A stretch of 64,000 nucleotides of DNA from Hyposmocoma kahamanoa (taxonomy: Eukaryota > Arthropoda > Insecta > Lepidoptera > Cosmopterigidae). This document shows positions 54,100 through 64,000 of the stretch, piece after piece (position 1 is the first letter of the stretch; every line of letters begins with the position of its first letter). Where the stretch lies: positions 20,006-84,005 of the forward strand of contig NW_020653776.1 in NCBI RefSeq assembly GCF_003589595.1, given 5' to 3'. The position numbers and the translations under genes are program-made. The notes beneath the pieces were generated by a model that saw only the letters and a program-made list of their open reading frames with translations, ran no database searches and was not told where the DNA came from.

Positions 54100-55287
54100 C
54101 AGCGACCGTGTCGCTTTGGCAGTGCCAGTACAGTCACCTTTAGTCACATAGAATTTGTAAAAATATCCAAGCTTCAATTTATCGGTTTGTCGACACTAAA
54201 CGCTTCTTTGTTCCATGCACGGTGTCAATATAACAAAGAAGTCGTTTGTTTCGAATGTACGACTCATCTGTTGGTTGATACTTGATCAGCACGAACATTG
54301 ACAAGAAACCTTAAGCTGGTTGTGCACAGCTATAGAGCAGAATACTAACCAAATACGTTCATCAAAGGTGTACTAAAGTTAAATAAAAATATGTACGTAA
54401 ATTTAATAAATATTTTTTTTTAATTATGAAATTGACTAAAAAACCGTGAGTGTTAAAAAAATTCATTAAGAAACCTGATTTTCTGTAATTAGCATAAACG
54501 TTCTCAATCCCTAGACACTTTTTATGTGTGTGCACTAACAACCTCACAGGACTATATTACTAACATCACATGAGTTGAACTTTAGGCTCGACCGTGCTCG
54601 CCGCGGCCCCCCATTGCTGTGCTGCCCAGGGCCATGGCCCCCTCTGTTCTGACGATGATAAATATATATATAGGTAAATAAATAATGTTTTTCCATCAAA
54701 ATTATAACTTACTTCCGATCGCCTTGAAGATATGACCATCAAATTATAGTCTTGCTGTTTATCGGATATCAAATAGAGAAACAAAAGGTGAGATTAAAAA
54801 TACTTCTACACATTTCACGTTTAACGGGCTAAATTAAATTATTTCCAAAGGTATACCGACCTTTCCCTATTTATAACAGGGTGTGTATTTACCTAACTGG
54901 CGTTTGACTAGAACTACATCAATTAACAAAGTGCTTCCCGGAACTAAACTTCGCACTTCTCAATAAACATCCACGTGTAATCAATTAACTTAACCTAGCT
55001 TCGTTTTCAACGTAGAAATTACTTTGTCACGTAATTTCGTGTTTTTGTGGGGCTTTGTTGAATTGACTCCATTTTGCCGGGATCTTAACAAAACGTAGCG
55101 AGATTATTTATGTAACCAATATAGTAAATATTTCGTTATTTTGTCGTATGTTAAGAACCGAGGAGATACCCGCGTCATGATAATGGCCGCCATAGACGAA
55201 AACATCCTAAATCTATGATGGCCGCACACGTTGTCACAAAGTATCGATCATGACTTATGCATAAAGTATTGAAAAAACTTGTGCTTC
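54100..55287. other. Unassigned AT-rich stretch
   Basis: I see no gene, RNA or repeat family. A GC-richer patch at 54590-54650 has no coding signal. Confidence 0.35.
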
Positions 55288-55513
55288 ACAACAATAATAA
55301 TAATAATAACGCACACACTCAACATAGCCCCGCACTAGGGAAACCCTGTGTCGCGGGTGCCATGGACACACACATAGACAACCACAAATTACACCCAAAC
55401 TCACGAGATAAATAAATATAGGTCATACAAATATTTCTCCCGGCCCGGGAATCGAACCTGGGACCTCTGCGTGGCAGTCCGGCATGGTAACCGTTCGGCC
55501 ACGGAGGCAGTTT
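55288..55513 (-). mobile_element. SINE-B copy, full length, tRNA-derived
   Basis: On the minus strand it opens CTGCCTCCGTGGCCGAACGG (A-box side), with the B box AGGTTCGATTCCCGGGCCGG. The body follows (CTCGTGAGTTTGGGTGTAAT, TGCGGGGCTATGTTGAGTG), then a (TTA)n tail on that strand. It is the reference copy for the interrupted locus at 8247-9095. Confidence 0.82.
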
Positions 55514-55564
55514 CACATGTTTAATGACACGCATTAAACATGTGAGACTCTAAAGCTCTCTCTA

Positions 55565-55640
55565 AAACTGCTCGGCGGCTGAAATGGTCAAGGAAGCAGT
55601 CCTTCCTGGACGAACTCAAACTCGAAGCTCTACTGCTACT
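55565..55640 (-). mobile_element. SINE-X fragment
   Basis: CTGCTCGGCGGCTGAAATGG and CTGGACGAACTCAAACTCGA, then AGCTCTACTGCTACTTAA, mark the head of the family on the minus strand. Confidence 0.55.
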
Positions 55641-55789
55641 TAACCTTGTCCCCTTTTTGTATCAATGGAACAACGAATAAGAATTTTCATTTTTTTTTAT
55701 ATAAAAAAAATGAGTGCGGATTTATGTCCATCTCACCTGATGGAAAGTGATAATGACGAAGGAGCATGCTCACCTAAATAATGCCTATT

Positions 55790-56590
55790 CCCTCTCACTT
55801 TGAAAAGGTCCAAGTTAAACCTTCATAATATAAGGCTGCAGACAAGAAATTCCACTCCATAACCGTTCGCCATATAAATGTGGAAGCGTAGCACTTCTTA
55901 CGAATCCTTGGAATATAATGTATACACAACATAGTGGAATCTAAGCCTACGTTGAATACTCTCGGTAACGCAAAAGGGGAAGGCGGAATTAAATCGTGTA
56001 AATCCATCATCGCACACTCTCCATGATACATTCTGTAAAATACCGATAAGCAAGCAACTTAACGGAGGTGTTCAAGACTCTACAGCTCCACTTCTACTAA
56101 ATACGAGTCACTTATAAGCCTCTTGCCACGTTTTTCAACTGAATCCAAGGTGTTCATTTGGTATTCAGCAGAACCATCCCGTAGGTGGCAGCAGTGTACT
56201 CTATACACGACCGGACTTATGCTGAACTGAAACCACTGTCTCAGTGTGAGTGAATGAAATCCGTGATCTGGAGTCAGGATCTGACTGAGAAGGTCCTTGT
56301 GCGGGCTTGCTTGCACAGGTTACAGTACCCTTTCTATACCCAAGAGGTTGATAGGGTCACTATAAACAAAACTTATGTAGAAAAGATATAGGAATAGTCC
56401 CGGTGAGAGTAACCTTGGAAAGGATACTTACTGGCTGCATTTTTGGCCATGGATTCAATGTATCTGCCGAAGTTCAAAGTGCACGACAGGTCCATTCCAA
56501 GTTGCAAGAGACGGTCGACTATCGGATATATCTCTAAAAGTCGGAGTCAGGTCAAACGGACTTCGTTTCCAGAGTAAATCTCAGTTTTCA
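55790..56590 (-). pseudogene. LINE polymerase relic, same family as 32125-33510
   Basis: On the minus strand several frames give MYHGECAMMDLHDLIPPSPF, STFIWRTVMEWNFL, RDGSAEYQMNTLDSVEKRGK and RLISDSYLVEVEL. Nearer 56450-56590 there is a piece corresponding to the RSPFDLTPTF and LNFG blocks of the 32-kb copy. Frameshifts and small insertions are numerous. The reverse transcriptase core is absent. Confidence 0.7.
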
Positions 56591-57370
56591 GACAAAAATT
56601 GTCTCGAGCCGTCCAGCTAGATATTTATTTCTGTATTTGAAGAAATTCAATTAGCTTTATGTCACTACTTTTTATTGTAGTCGTATTTAGCGGGAGAAAA
56701 ACAATTATTTAGTGACGCCCGACCCACCGGGACCTCTGTCTAGATGTATACACGTTTTATACGGCATATCTTCGGCTATAGTGAAATTCCGTGTAACTAA
56801 CATTGGATCATTCCGCGTATCTGAAACACGTAGCCAATTGAGTTTTGCATAGGTACTAAAACTCAAATTGGCACGAATGATTGCCATTGACTTACAGAAA
56901 GTCAGAAATCGATCGACGTTTTTGCACTATCCACGACGATAGCGTCAATAGACTTCGACACCGCATATGATAATACTCCACATAAAACACGTAGTAAAAA
57001 CGCGGGACTGAAGCGACCTAAAAAGTAGAGTCCCTTATTATATTTCATTCCACAAAACCATCAACGGAAGCGTCGTAGTATATCGTAGCTAAACTAATAT
57101 TTACTCCACTTACTGTGAACATAATGAATATTATTCAGTTTAATCGAATCATGAATAATATTATAATGACGTCACGATTGCTCATTCATGTGCTTAGGCT
57201 ATCTGATTCATCGGGTAACGGGAAAATGAAATGGTATGCTGTACGAACGAAATCTGTAAACATTTTTAAACAGAATGAAAACAAACGACGTCGGTTGATT
57301 CTTACATTAATATTGTAACAAACTCGGAAAGTAGTCGTTAAAAAGATTTAAGAACTCATTTAACTTTAGT
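56591..57370. other. Unassigned AT-rich stretch
   Basis: I see no gene. A stray CCATTGACTTACAGAAAG near 56883 matches only the MITE-B end. Confidence 0.4.
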
Positions 57371-57378
57371 ACATAGAC

Positions 57379-57664
57379 CATTGACTTACAAATAAATGGA
57401 CGACGGGTCTAATACAAAAACCACGAAAAAAATGTCCCAAGTCAACCTATTTAAACGTAGTGACATGTAAAGGAATATGAAAAAGCTAAAACGTTGAATT
57501 TAAATTGTAATGTCATCGCAGTGCTGCCTAATTTTGCTTGCTTCGCTGTCAGTCGAACAAACGAAGACTAAAGCGTGAATGACGCTCTGTATACGATTTT
57601 AACGCCCTATAAGTTCAGACACTTTTTAGCGCGGACCCGACGTCCATATAATTGTAAGTCAATA
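57379..57664 (+). mobile_element. MITE-B copy 6, full length
   Basis: It is 286 bp with a perfect 8-bp target duplication ACATAGAC at 57371-57378 and 57665-57672. The last base of the right end is changed (CAATA instead of CAATG). Confidence 0.9.
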
Positions 57665-57814
57665 ACATAGACAATTAAACTCAAATTTGATTGTCCCGTA
57701 AACGGAGAGACCTAAGGCTCTTTCAAGTTGTTTTTATAGAATATTTGTAAATATTTTTTCGTAAAAACTATTTAAATGCACGAATATCTACATATTTACA
57801 AAATGTAACTCCTA

Positions 57815-57895
57815 GAGTTACTCGTTCTTCTCAGGGCAATCAATCAGCCTTTCGAATGAGTGATACTTTTCAATCAATTTGACGATTTCAAGAGT
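57815..57895 (+). mobile_element. LINE 3' UTR fragment
   Basis: CCTAGAGTTACTCGTTCTTC and TCAGGGCAATCA match the 3' UTR of the LINE end at about 8516-8600. Confidence 0.5.
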
Positions 57896-59532
57896 ACTAA
57901 AGATAATTTTAACAGGATTTATATTTATAATATATCAGAAATCTTAATCGGCAAAATACCTAAACTTGAAAGATTTCAGAGTAAAGTATTGTCCACTCTG
58001 TACTTGAATGCTTATTCTAATTTATGATAATTATAATATTAAAATATATATGTATATAGCGTGCAATTAAAAGGTGAAATAATATTATAATTCTTATAAT
58101 ATTCATGTTTTTCTGTTCTACGCCTTTATGAGACTTAAACAAATTTGTTTTCTGTACTCTCGTATACGTTAACAAACAGTTGATCACTCCTGACCGCAGT
58201 CAGAGGACGTAAACATAATCGAAGAAAATCTAATTTATAGTTGTTTAATTCTGTACTTGTCTGGTCAGATGGTTAGAATTAGTCGTAATAAATGGTTGCA
58301 GTGATCAAGTGTAGCACAAACCCTGCATAAGGTGGTTTTATAACAATAATAATACATAGTTTACGGGGTTGCACCCACTGCATGACACGCTGTATTCAAC
58401 GCAAATTTCAAGAGACTGATGCGCATGGAAAGCTCTGTATAGACCTTGGCCGGATAACATAATTTAAATAAGATGTATGAATAAACGTGAGTGTACAAGT
58501 GCACAACACAATTGCTAATAATATAAACAAAGAAAGAAAGTGCCAAACGCCACATACGGCTCACGCATGCCAAAAAGTGTCCTATTATTTGTCAGGTGTA
58601 TGGTACTAACTGTTCAACTAGAAATATATTACTTCGGCTGCCAAAAATCTATATGGTAATGAAAAGAATATGTCTGCGGATACAAAACGAATATATAATG
58701 CCCTTATACTTTTTTTTATAGTGTTATAACTCCAGATACAATCGATGATTCCGCCAACGTCAAGTTAAGAAAGGCACGCGTTTAATACTCGGATTTTGAC
58801 CTCATTAATTTGACCTAAATATTCACGACACCTCAAATTTTTCGTTTCTTTTTAATACTCTATGTTTAACAAAGGTGTATCAAATAGATCGTAACATAAT
58901 TCAACTATTAATTAAAAGTGTGACCACAAAAAGTTTAGCAAAAAAAATACAAATATGTAATAGTTTTTCACCCCTTATGTGCCAATGAGTGAAGACTAAG
59001 TATAACTAACTTAAAACCTACTTCGTTTTTAACGCGTATCAAATTTGGAACCCAGTAAACCCAATGACAATCATCAGCTGTAATATCCAGGAAGTCTTTA
59101 TCGGGTGATATACTAACGAAGATAAGCATTGTACTTTGAGTAGTTAGCCGAAACGTGACTTCTACACGTGACATATCTAATTTTCCAGAGCCTTTGTTGT
59201 GACGTCGTAGCAAGAAACATTGTTTACGTATAAACGTACTATTGCCAACTTATTAAATTAAATATAATTTGTGCCCTACATTTGGAGCGGTGGTATCATG
59301 GGGCTAATCCATTATATATGTATATCAGTTTAAGCGTAGGTGATTGGAAGTATACACCGGACACACATTAACTATGCATGTACCCGGAAGCCTTCCGGTT
59401 AATAATTCCGCTTGTATATTATGTGGGTAAGGGTATTCGGTTGGCCGATGTGGATCGATGCCCGGACGTCCTAAAACTGATTCACGGCGCTGATTTAAGG
59501 CGTGTGTAATGAACGAAATGTACATATTTCAG
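57896..59532. other. Unassigned AT-rich stretch before paralogue 2
   Basis: It would be the distal part of the proposed long first intron. No alternative first exon with a suitable ATG and donor was recognised. Confidence 0.35.
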
Positions 59533-60297
59533 AGCGTGAAAAACCGTCAACATCGGTGCTAGAGTGGCAGAGTGAAGTGCTCGCGAAGGGCGCTTGCGCT
59601 GATGGCGCGGGCGAGCGAGGCCGCGACGATGCGCGCGCGGAGGGGTCGCGGGCCGAGGCCGAGCCGGCCTCCCCCGCCGTGGGCCGCTGGGGCGCCGAGT
59701 GGCCGAGTTGACTCGCTACGGTCGCGCGCGCGCAGCCCGAAGTGGCCCCGCCGCGCCCCGTGACCCGCCTGCCCCTGCCGCGCGCGCGCTGGGCCGCGCC
59801 GCGGCGGCCGCTCGACCTCTCCTCGGCTGCGCACGAGGACCTCGCCACGCGAGCCGAGGCGCTGCTCCGCAAGCTCCTCGTCACCGACAACTACGACTCG
59901 GTCAGCAACTTCATCTCGCTGTACGACGCCTTCGAAAGGAGCGACGAGCCGCTCTACGACGTGTACGAGAAGTACTCGCCGCCCATCCGCGCCAAGAAGC
60001 ACACCTGCGTCGGTTTGGGCCTGGAGCTGATGAGGAGATGGCGCGGACTGGACAAGGAGTTCCTCGGATTCGCGGGCGCGACGGCGCTGCTCTCCTGCGA
60101 AGAGGCCGTAGTGGACGTCCGCGAGTACGTGACGAGCGGTGACAGCCCGGTCGCCGTCATCGAGGCCGAGAAGGAGCACGTGATGGTCGGTGTGCAGATC
60201 AGGATCGACGGCAGACAGGGGCTGCTGCTCGCCGACCCCGGCTATCACGTGCCGAGAGTCGTGACTGTCATGGCCGATGGAGCTTACCCACATACTG
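59533..60297 (+). CDS. Paralogue 2, large exon
   Basis: The acceptor is TGTACATATTTCAG ending at 59532. The donor is ACTG|GTATGA at 60298. The exon is 765 nt against 762 in paralogue 1, with the same phases at both ends. The aligned sequence starts (AAAACCGT, then 14 bases later GAGTGG in both) show that the acceptor is homologous. Confidence 0.8.
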
Positions 60298-61241
60298 GTA
60301 TGAAGTGAAACTATATAAAACTTCCACAATAGGATACATATATGTTATATCCCAACCTAATGTGGCGGCGGGCTTGCTACTGCCCCACTTCTGTAGGTCA
60401 CGACAGGTCAGAGGTTAATGAATTACTAGAAATATATAATGAATGATTAGAAAGCTATATGATTCTTCATAAATATTTTTACGTACAGCCTTAAACAGTG
60501 ACCGATAAGATGCATCAATTAGATGATAACAACAGCTTGACTTGATGATTGATCAATGCAGCATTTCCGTGCCGCATCCATCACACCACAGCATGTACCT
60601 ACGTTCTTCAGGACAATCAACAAGACAAAATGTGTTATGCACAGGTTGGTTCACGCAATCAGACGAGCCGCACTGCAGGAAGGAGTACAGCTACACGTTC
60701 AACCCTCAAAACAGTTCATACGTGGAGTGGCACGAGCGGGAAACGCGCGGCGCTGCGCTGAAGTGCCAGACATCTCTAGTCTACGCCGCCAGACCGTATT
60801 TGGACGGCGTCAACGTCACAGAGCGGAGAAACCTAGTGTATAACTTTAGGTACGCGAAAACATTCTTCGCTTAGAGTAGGAATCCATCAAATTACAGGAA
60901 GAAATGAGACAAAGTAAAATGAAAAACCAATATAGTGGACCGTTAATTCATCTCATCACTGTGGGTACTTCTCAATGACATCACTCTTGTGACAACACTT
61001 CAATGACGCCACGCTCACGGAGACTGTTAGGGATGACTCAGGTAGTGGAGAAAGTATCAACAATAATCTAAATTTTTGCAGGAGTCTCCTATCGCGCGAC
61101 CAGAAAGGGCACCTGATGGCGGGTATCTACTTTCCGGTGGGCGCTCGTGGGAAGGACGCCCAATTCACGCTCTTTTTCGACAACGGCCACGAAAAAACCA
61201 AGACCAAGTACAAGTTCTGTACTTTCTTGGAGTCTAATAAT
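59533..61241 (+). CDS. Paralogue 2 (3' incomplete in window): putative Cys-His-Asp protein with an in-frame UGA
   Basis: Exons 59533-60297, 60645-60849 and 61082-61241 are supported by conserved phases and protein alignment with paralogue 1. No in-frame ATG occurs in the first of these until after the putative catalytic Cys, so translation must start in an upstream exon. The candidate is 39811-39915. Numbering from that Met, the UGA is codon 61, Cys160 (KKHTCVGLGLE), His217 (KEHVMVGVQI) and Asp236 (LLADPGYH). The His-to-Asp spacing of 19 is identical to paralogue 1. The N-terminal part is an Ala/Gly/Arg/Glu-rich segment ending VGRWGAEWPS. Base composition is extremely GC-rich in the large exon, unlike paralogue 1. 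The last exon (helical tail) is not found up to the window end; it may lie beyond or be lost. Function is inferred only from motif likeness to arylamine N-acetyltransferases. Confidence 0.75.
59709..59711 (+). other. In-frame UGA codon, candidate readthrough site (paralogue 2)
   Basis: The context is AGT-UGA-CUC. It occupies the same aligned place as 22276-22278. The 21 nucleotides at 59682-59702 are identical to 22249-22269. The change AGC to AGT just before the UGA is synonymous in this frame. Confidence 0.7.
60645..60849 (+). CDS. Paralogue 2, second visible exon
   Basis: The acceptor is TGTTATGCACAG at 60644 and the donor TTTAG|GTACGC at 60850. It is 205 nt. GWFTQSDEPHCRKEY and EWHERETR are identical to paralogue 1, and VTERRNLVYNFR is close. 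Confidence 0.9.
61082..61241 (+). CDS. Paralogue 2, third visible exon
   Basis: The acceptor is AATTTTTGCAG at 61081 and the donor AAT|GTAAGT at 61242. It encodes SLLSRDQKGHLMAGIYFPVG, then FTLFFDNGHEKTK and KFCTFLESNN, with two more codons than paralogue 1. Confidence 0.9.
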
Positions 61242-61394
61242 GTAAGTATGAAATATACCCACTCTTACAAAAATAAATCCCTAAAACAAAGTGAAGATAA
61301 GTAACTTGAAACTTGAAAATACAATCAGACCTAAGAAAACCTGATACTTCCGTTAACTTCTATAGCAATTCTAAGAATAATAATTAAATACAGT

Positions 61395-61725
61395 ATATAG
61401 CGACATCTCTAGCCAGGGCTGGTAGCTGTAAAGTTACCTAACTGGCTCATAGATGGTGCTACGGCTAAAAAGTCGTTGTCGTTGAAAAACCGAATACAAA
61501 AGATCCAAACAAACAAACACATAGAAAAATTGGTGAGGTCCGTTCGGTCGCTCCGTGGCTTAGGTGACATAGAGTCTGGCACGATTTGCTAGAAGACGTC
61601 GGTTCGAATGCGGCCGGATCGAAGGAATTTTTTCCAAGTGTTCGATCTTTGTATTAATAATTATAACAAACTAGTGGAGTAGTTTCACAAAAAAAAAATT
61701 AATATCAATTCAATACAAATTTAAA
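61395..61725 (+). mobile_element. SINE-C copy
   Basis: The leader GGCTGGTAGCTGTAAAGTTA, GATGGTGCTACGGCTAAAAA and the decayed tRNA-like part (CTCCGTGGCTTAGGTGACAT, GTCGGTTCGAATGCGG) are followed by the tail GTGTTCGATCTTTGTATTAA. The T-arm carries a mutation, so no tRNA is expected. Confidence 0.7.
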
Positions 61726-62201
61726 TTCTAAGAATTTGCAGTTTGTAATTTCAAAAAACAGCCATCAAGCTTACGCTTACGTAGTTCAAGGTAACAAATG
61801 AATCTCAGACCCCAATAAGCATAAAACTGGAATAATTATAAAAGACGATTGGCATGTACAATAAGTTACCTGCGCGTCAAAAGATATGTCTAGGCCTTAT
61901 CGTATGTTAATTGAATCTCTTAAAGTATATGACTGGAAACGTGGGGAAAGTCTACTTCGGCGTACCTCGAACAGATTGAGAATGTCTTTAAAAAAGAATA
62001 GGTCTAAAGTACCAAGCCAAATTGCTGCGTTGAAAGAGCGGGGCGAATGGACAAAGGGGTAGGTTTCAGGTATGTTCGGTGCATACTGTAGGTACCTCAG
62101 TGGACGACAGGCGTAATGGCGTGTATGAAACTATCCGACGTAGCAATCTCTATGTCGAAAAGAAACAGTTAAAAAGGTTCTTATATATTATATTAGTAGT
62201 A
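61726..62201. other. Unassigned stretch
   Basis: I looked here for the missing last exon of paralogue 2 and found no matching peptide. No repeat family is recognised. Confidence 0.35.
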
Positions 62202-62209
62202 GATATAAC

Positions 62210-62487
62210 CAGTGGCGAATTTATCCTAAGGCCAGCATAGGCCCGGGCCTAGGGCGGCCAGATTTTAGGGGCGATTTCACGATTGGCCGTGACAAAAATT
62301 TCACAAGAAATAACTCAAAGTTCACCGCATCGTATAACAATAATCTTCCTAAATCACAAATGTACGAAACATTTGATATGTAAATATAGATATCTACTAC
62401 TAAGTATACGAGTGCTAAGAAAGGGGCGGCTGGTACTGACTGCATGGCCTGGGGCCTAGGGCGGCGAAGACTACAAATCCGCCACTG
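62210..62487. mobile_element. hAT-like MITE
   Basis: The ends CAGTGGCGAATTT and the inverse AAATCCGCCACTG agree except for one base. The flanks GATATAAC (62202-62209) and GATGTAAC (62488-62495) match in 7 of 8 bases. The subterminal GGGCCTAGGGCGGC is present on both sides. CAGTGGCG ends with 8-bp duplications are typical of hAT elements. Confidence 0.75.
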
Positions 62488-62495
62488 GATGTAAC

Positions 62496-64000
62496 AAAAA
62501 ATGTTTTCAAAAGCTGACTGAATAGAGCAAATGCAAAGCAGTACGTATACCATACGGTGCCCGTATATAAATAAAAGATTGTGTATAGACTTTAACCACA
62601 ATGTCACTCACTGTATTTTTAATACAACTGTTAGACGTGAGAAACAAGTAGGTAGACAAAACATAGAAAGTTTAGGTAAACGATATGATCGTAACGGACT
62701 TTATGATATTAATATGGCCTTTAATTTTATTACTCATTGTGTAAGAACTAGAACATAATTTAACTGCGATTTTTATAAGAAACCAGTTTGTGTATATTGT
62801 AGAAAGTAGATCAAAAGTATGACATTGTTGTTTTAAGGTGCCTACAGATTTGCTCGAACACACGGTCGACATGTGTAATCAAACAAAACGAGTAAATTTG
62901 TAAGCCACAGACGATCGACATCGTTTTGTGGATCAACACGTGTGATCAAATAAAATCGAGTAAAAGTGTAAGAAGTAGACGATCGATATCGTATTTTTGT
63001 AGCTTGACACGACCGCGTCGATCGTCAAAAAAATCCATTATTCCCACAAGTTCTGTTCACAGAATTACTGGTACTTTTTTCTATTTGTTCTGTTATGTTA
63101 ATAAATAGACGGTTTTCTTCAACAGAACTACTGAGAATTTTCTCTCCCACTAGTGCTGTTGTACAGTGCTGTTGACAGAACTACTGGTACTTTCTTCCCA
63201 TTTGTTCTTTTGATAAATAGACAGCGATATGGACATACAATTTTCCTGTCTGGTATGTTACGATCCGTGTCGCTAAGTACGGTGACTTCTTCTTCTATGG
63301 TGACGATTTTATGGTCGTTGGATACAACGACCAAAATATTGTAGCATTCCAATTTCTTTCCTAGTCAGTACATCATTTTTCACGTAACAACGTCTTGAAC
63401 AGTATGTGTAAAACATTAAAACTAATTTTAAAACAATGTTTATGTACGTTTAGGATTATGGTTTAAATATTAAACAGAATATACGTGATTTTACAAATAC
63501 CTACGTTTTTCGGAAGTTGTCGACTAAAACTTTTCAGTTCTACTTAAAAGCAGTGATTTACATTTCTCGCTAAGCCAAATAAAAGGTAAATAACCCATGA
63601 TTTGAAGAACACAACCGATCATTTTAAGCCTAACTTTAGTCATTACAACTCATTTGGACATACATAGGTAATAAGGTACTCTGTTCAACTATACAAATTA
63701 TAGTTTCCCCATGAATAAGTACCACGTTAGTAAATTAACAGAAATAAGTTTTGAAATTATAATGGGTTCCTGGCAGTCTTTAGAAACTGAGCAATTTAAA
63801 ACGTTTTCGATGATGAGACTCGTCGACGCGACTTTTAAAATTCGTATTTGTTTAAAACAAATTAACTCTGTAAATAGTAGTCGCACTTTGCATGCTTTTT
63901 TCCGATGGACAAAATCATCTTTTAAGGACGCATTAAAATTAAACACTTGTAGAAGGGCTGTAGTGGCGCGACTGTGGTGTGACAGCCGCGCGTCTACAGT
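62496..64000. other. Unassigned stretch with two short diverged tandem duplications
   Basis: About 62870-62930 and 62935-63000 are related (ACGATCGACATCG and ACGATCGATATCG, both after a GAGTAAA word). About 63055-63110 and 63172-63228 are related (AGAATTACTGGTACTTTT and AGAACTACTGGTACTTTC). No gene, and no last exon for paralogue 2, was recognised. Confidence 0.4.

Noticed and set aside
59559..60329. 256-residue open frame on the minus strand across paralogue 2
   Set aside because: It is antisense to a conserved exon, very GC-rich (few stops by chance), and its peptide has no domain. The plus-strand frame aligns with paralogue 1.

Overview
The window looks like a piece of an insect nuclear genome, most likely a moth or butterfly. 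The sequence is AT-rich and gene-poor and crowded with short non-autonomous transposons, tRNA-derived SINEs and 5'-truncated non-LTR retrotransposons, several of which resemble families I know from Lepidoptera. Species assignment is inference; no search was run.

Only one gene family is convincing, present as two same-strand paralogues about 37 kb apart. Paralogue 1 (exons 22100-22861, 22944-23148, 23325-23478, 23971-24150) is complete at its 3' end. Paralogue 2 (exons 59533-60297, 60645-60849, 61082-61241) runs out before a last exon can be found. Splice phases are the same in both, exon 2 is exactly 205 nt in both, and the proteins align throughout. Both keep a Cys...His...Asp series in contexts resembling the arylamine N-acetyltransferase / papain-like fold. 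A very canonical TATA-less promoter (Inr plus DPE at the exact spacing) lies at 39809-39843. Its candidate first exon ends in ATG-G just before GTGAGT, and this joins in frame to paralogue 2, giving a 19.6-kb first intron.

The most unusual feature is an in-frame UGA (UGA-CUC) at the same aligned position in the large exon of both paralogues (22276-22278 and 59709-59711). It follows 21 identical nucleotides closely, and the same reading frame is conserved on both sides. This suggests programmed stop-codon readthrough, or an undescribed translational arrangement.

The rest is transposon archaeology. 0-5 kb: THAP-coding MITEs and a three-level nest (MITE-B in a mariner in MITE-E). 5-21 kb: SINE-X copies, tRNA-derived SINEs including a head-to-head pair, and LINE relics. 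22-25 kb: paralogue 1. 25-36 kb: a split ORF1-like relic, LINE reverse transcriptase relics and MITEs. 36-48 kb: mostly unassigned AT-rich DNA, plus the candidate promoter and more SINE-X. 48.3-48.8 kb: a tandem repeat enclosed in terminal inverted repeats. 50-58 kb: MITEs and LINE relics. 59.5-61.3 kb: paralogue 2. 61.4-64 kb: a SINE, a hAT-like MITE and unassigned DNA.

Family names used below are local labels. MITE-A: ends CTTAGAATAATAACG, 8-bp target duplication, carries the start of a THAP domain. MITE-B: ends CATTGACTTACAA, 8-bp target duplication. MITE-D: ends AGGGTCGTATTCTAGAAC. MITE-E: ends AACCGACTTCAAAA. MITE-F: ends TAGTGTTGGGT. SINE-A, SINE-B and SINE-C: tRNA-derived. SINE-X: abundant A-tailed element without a visible tRNA head.
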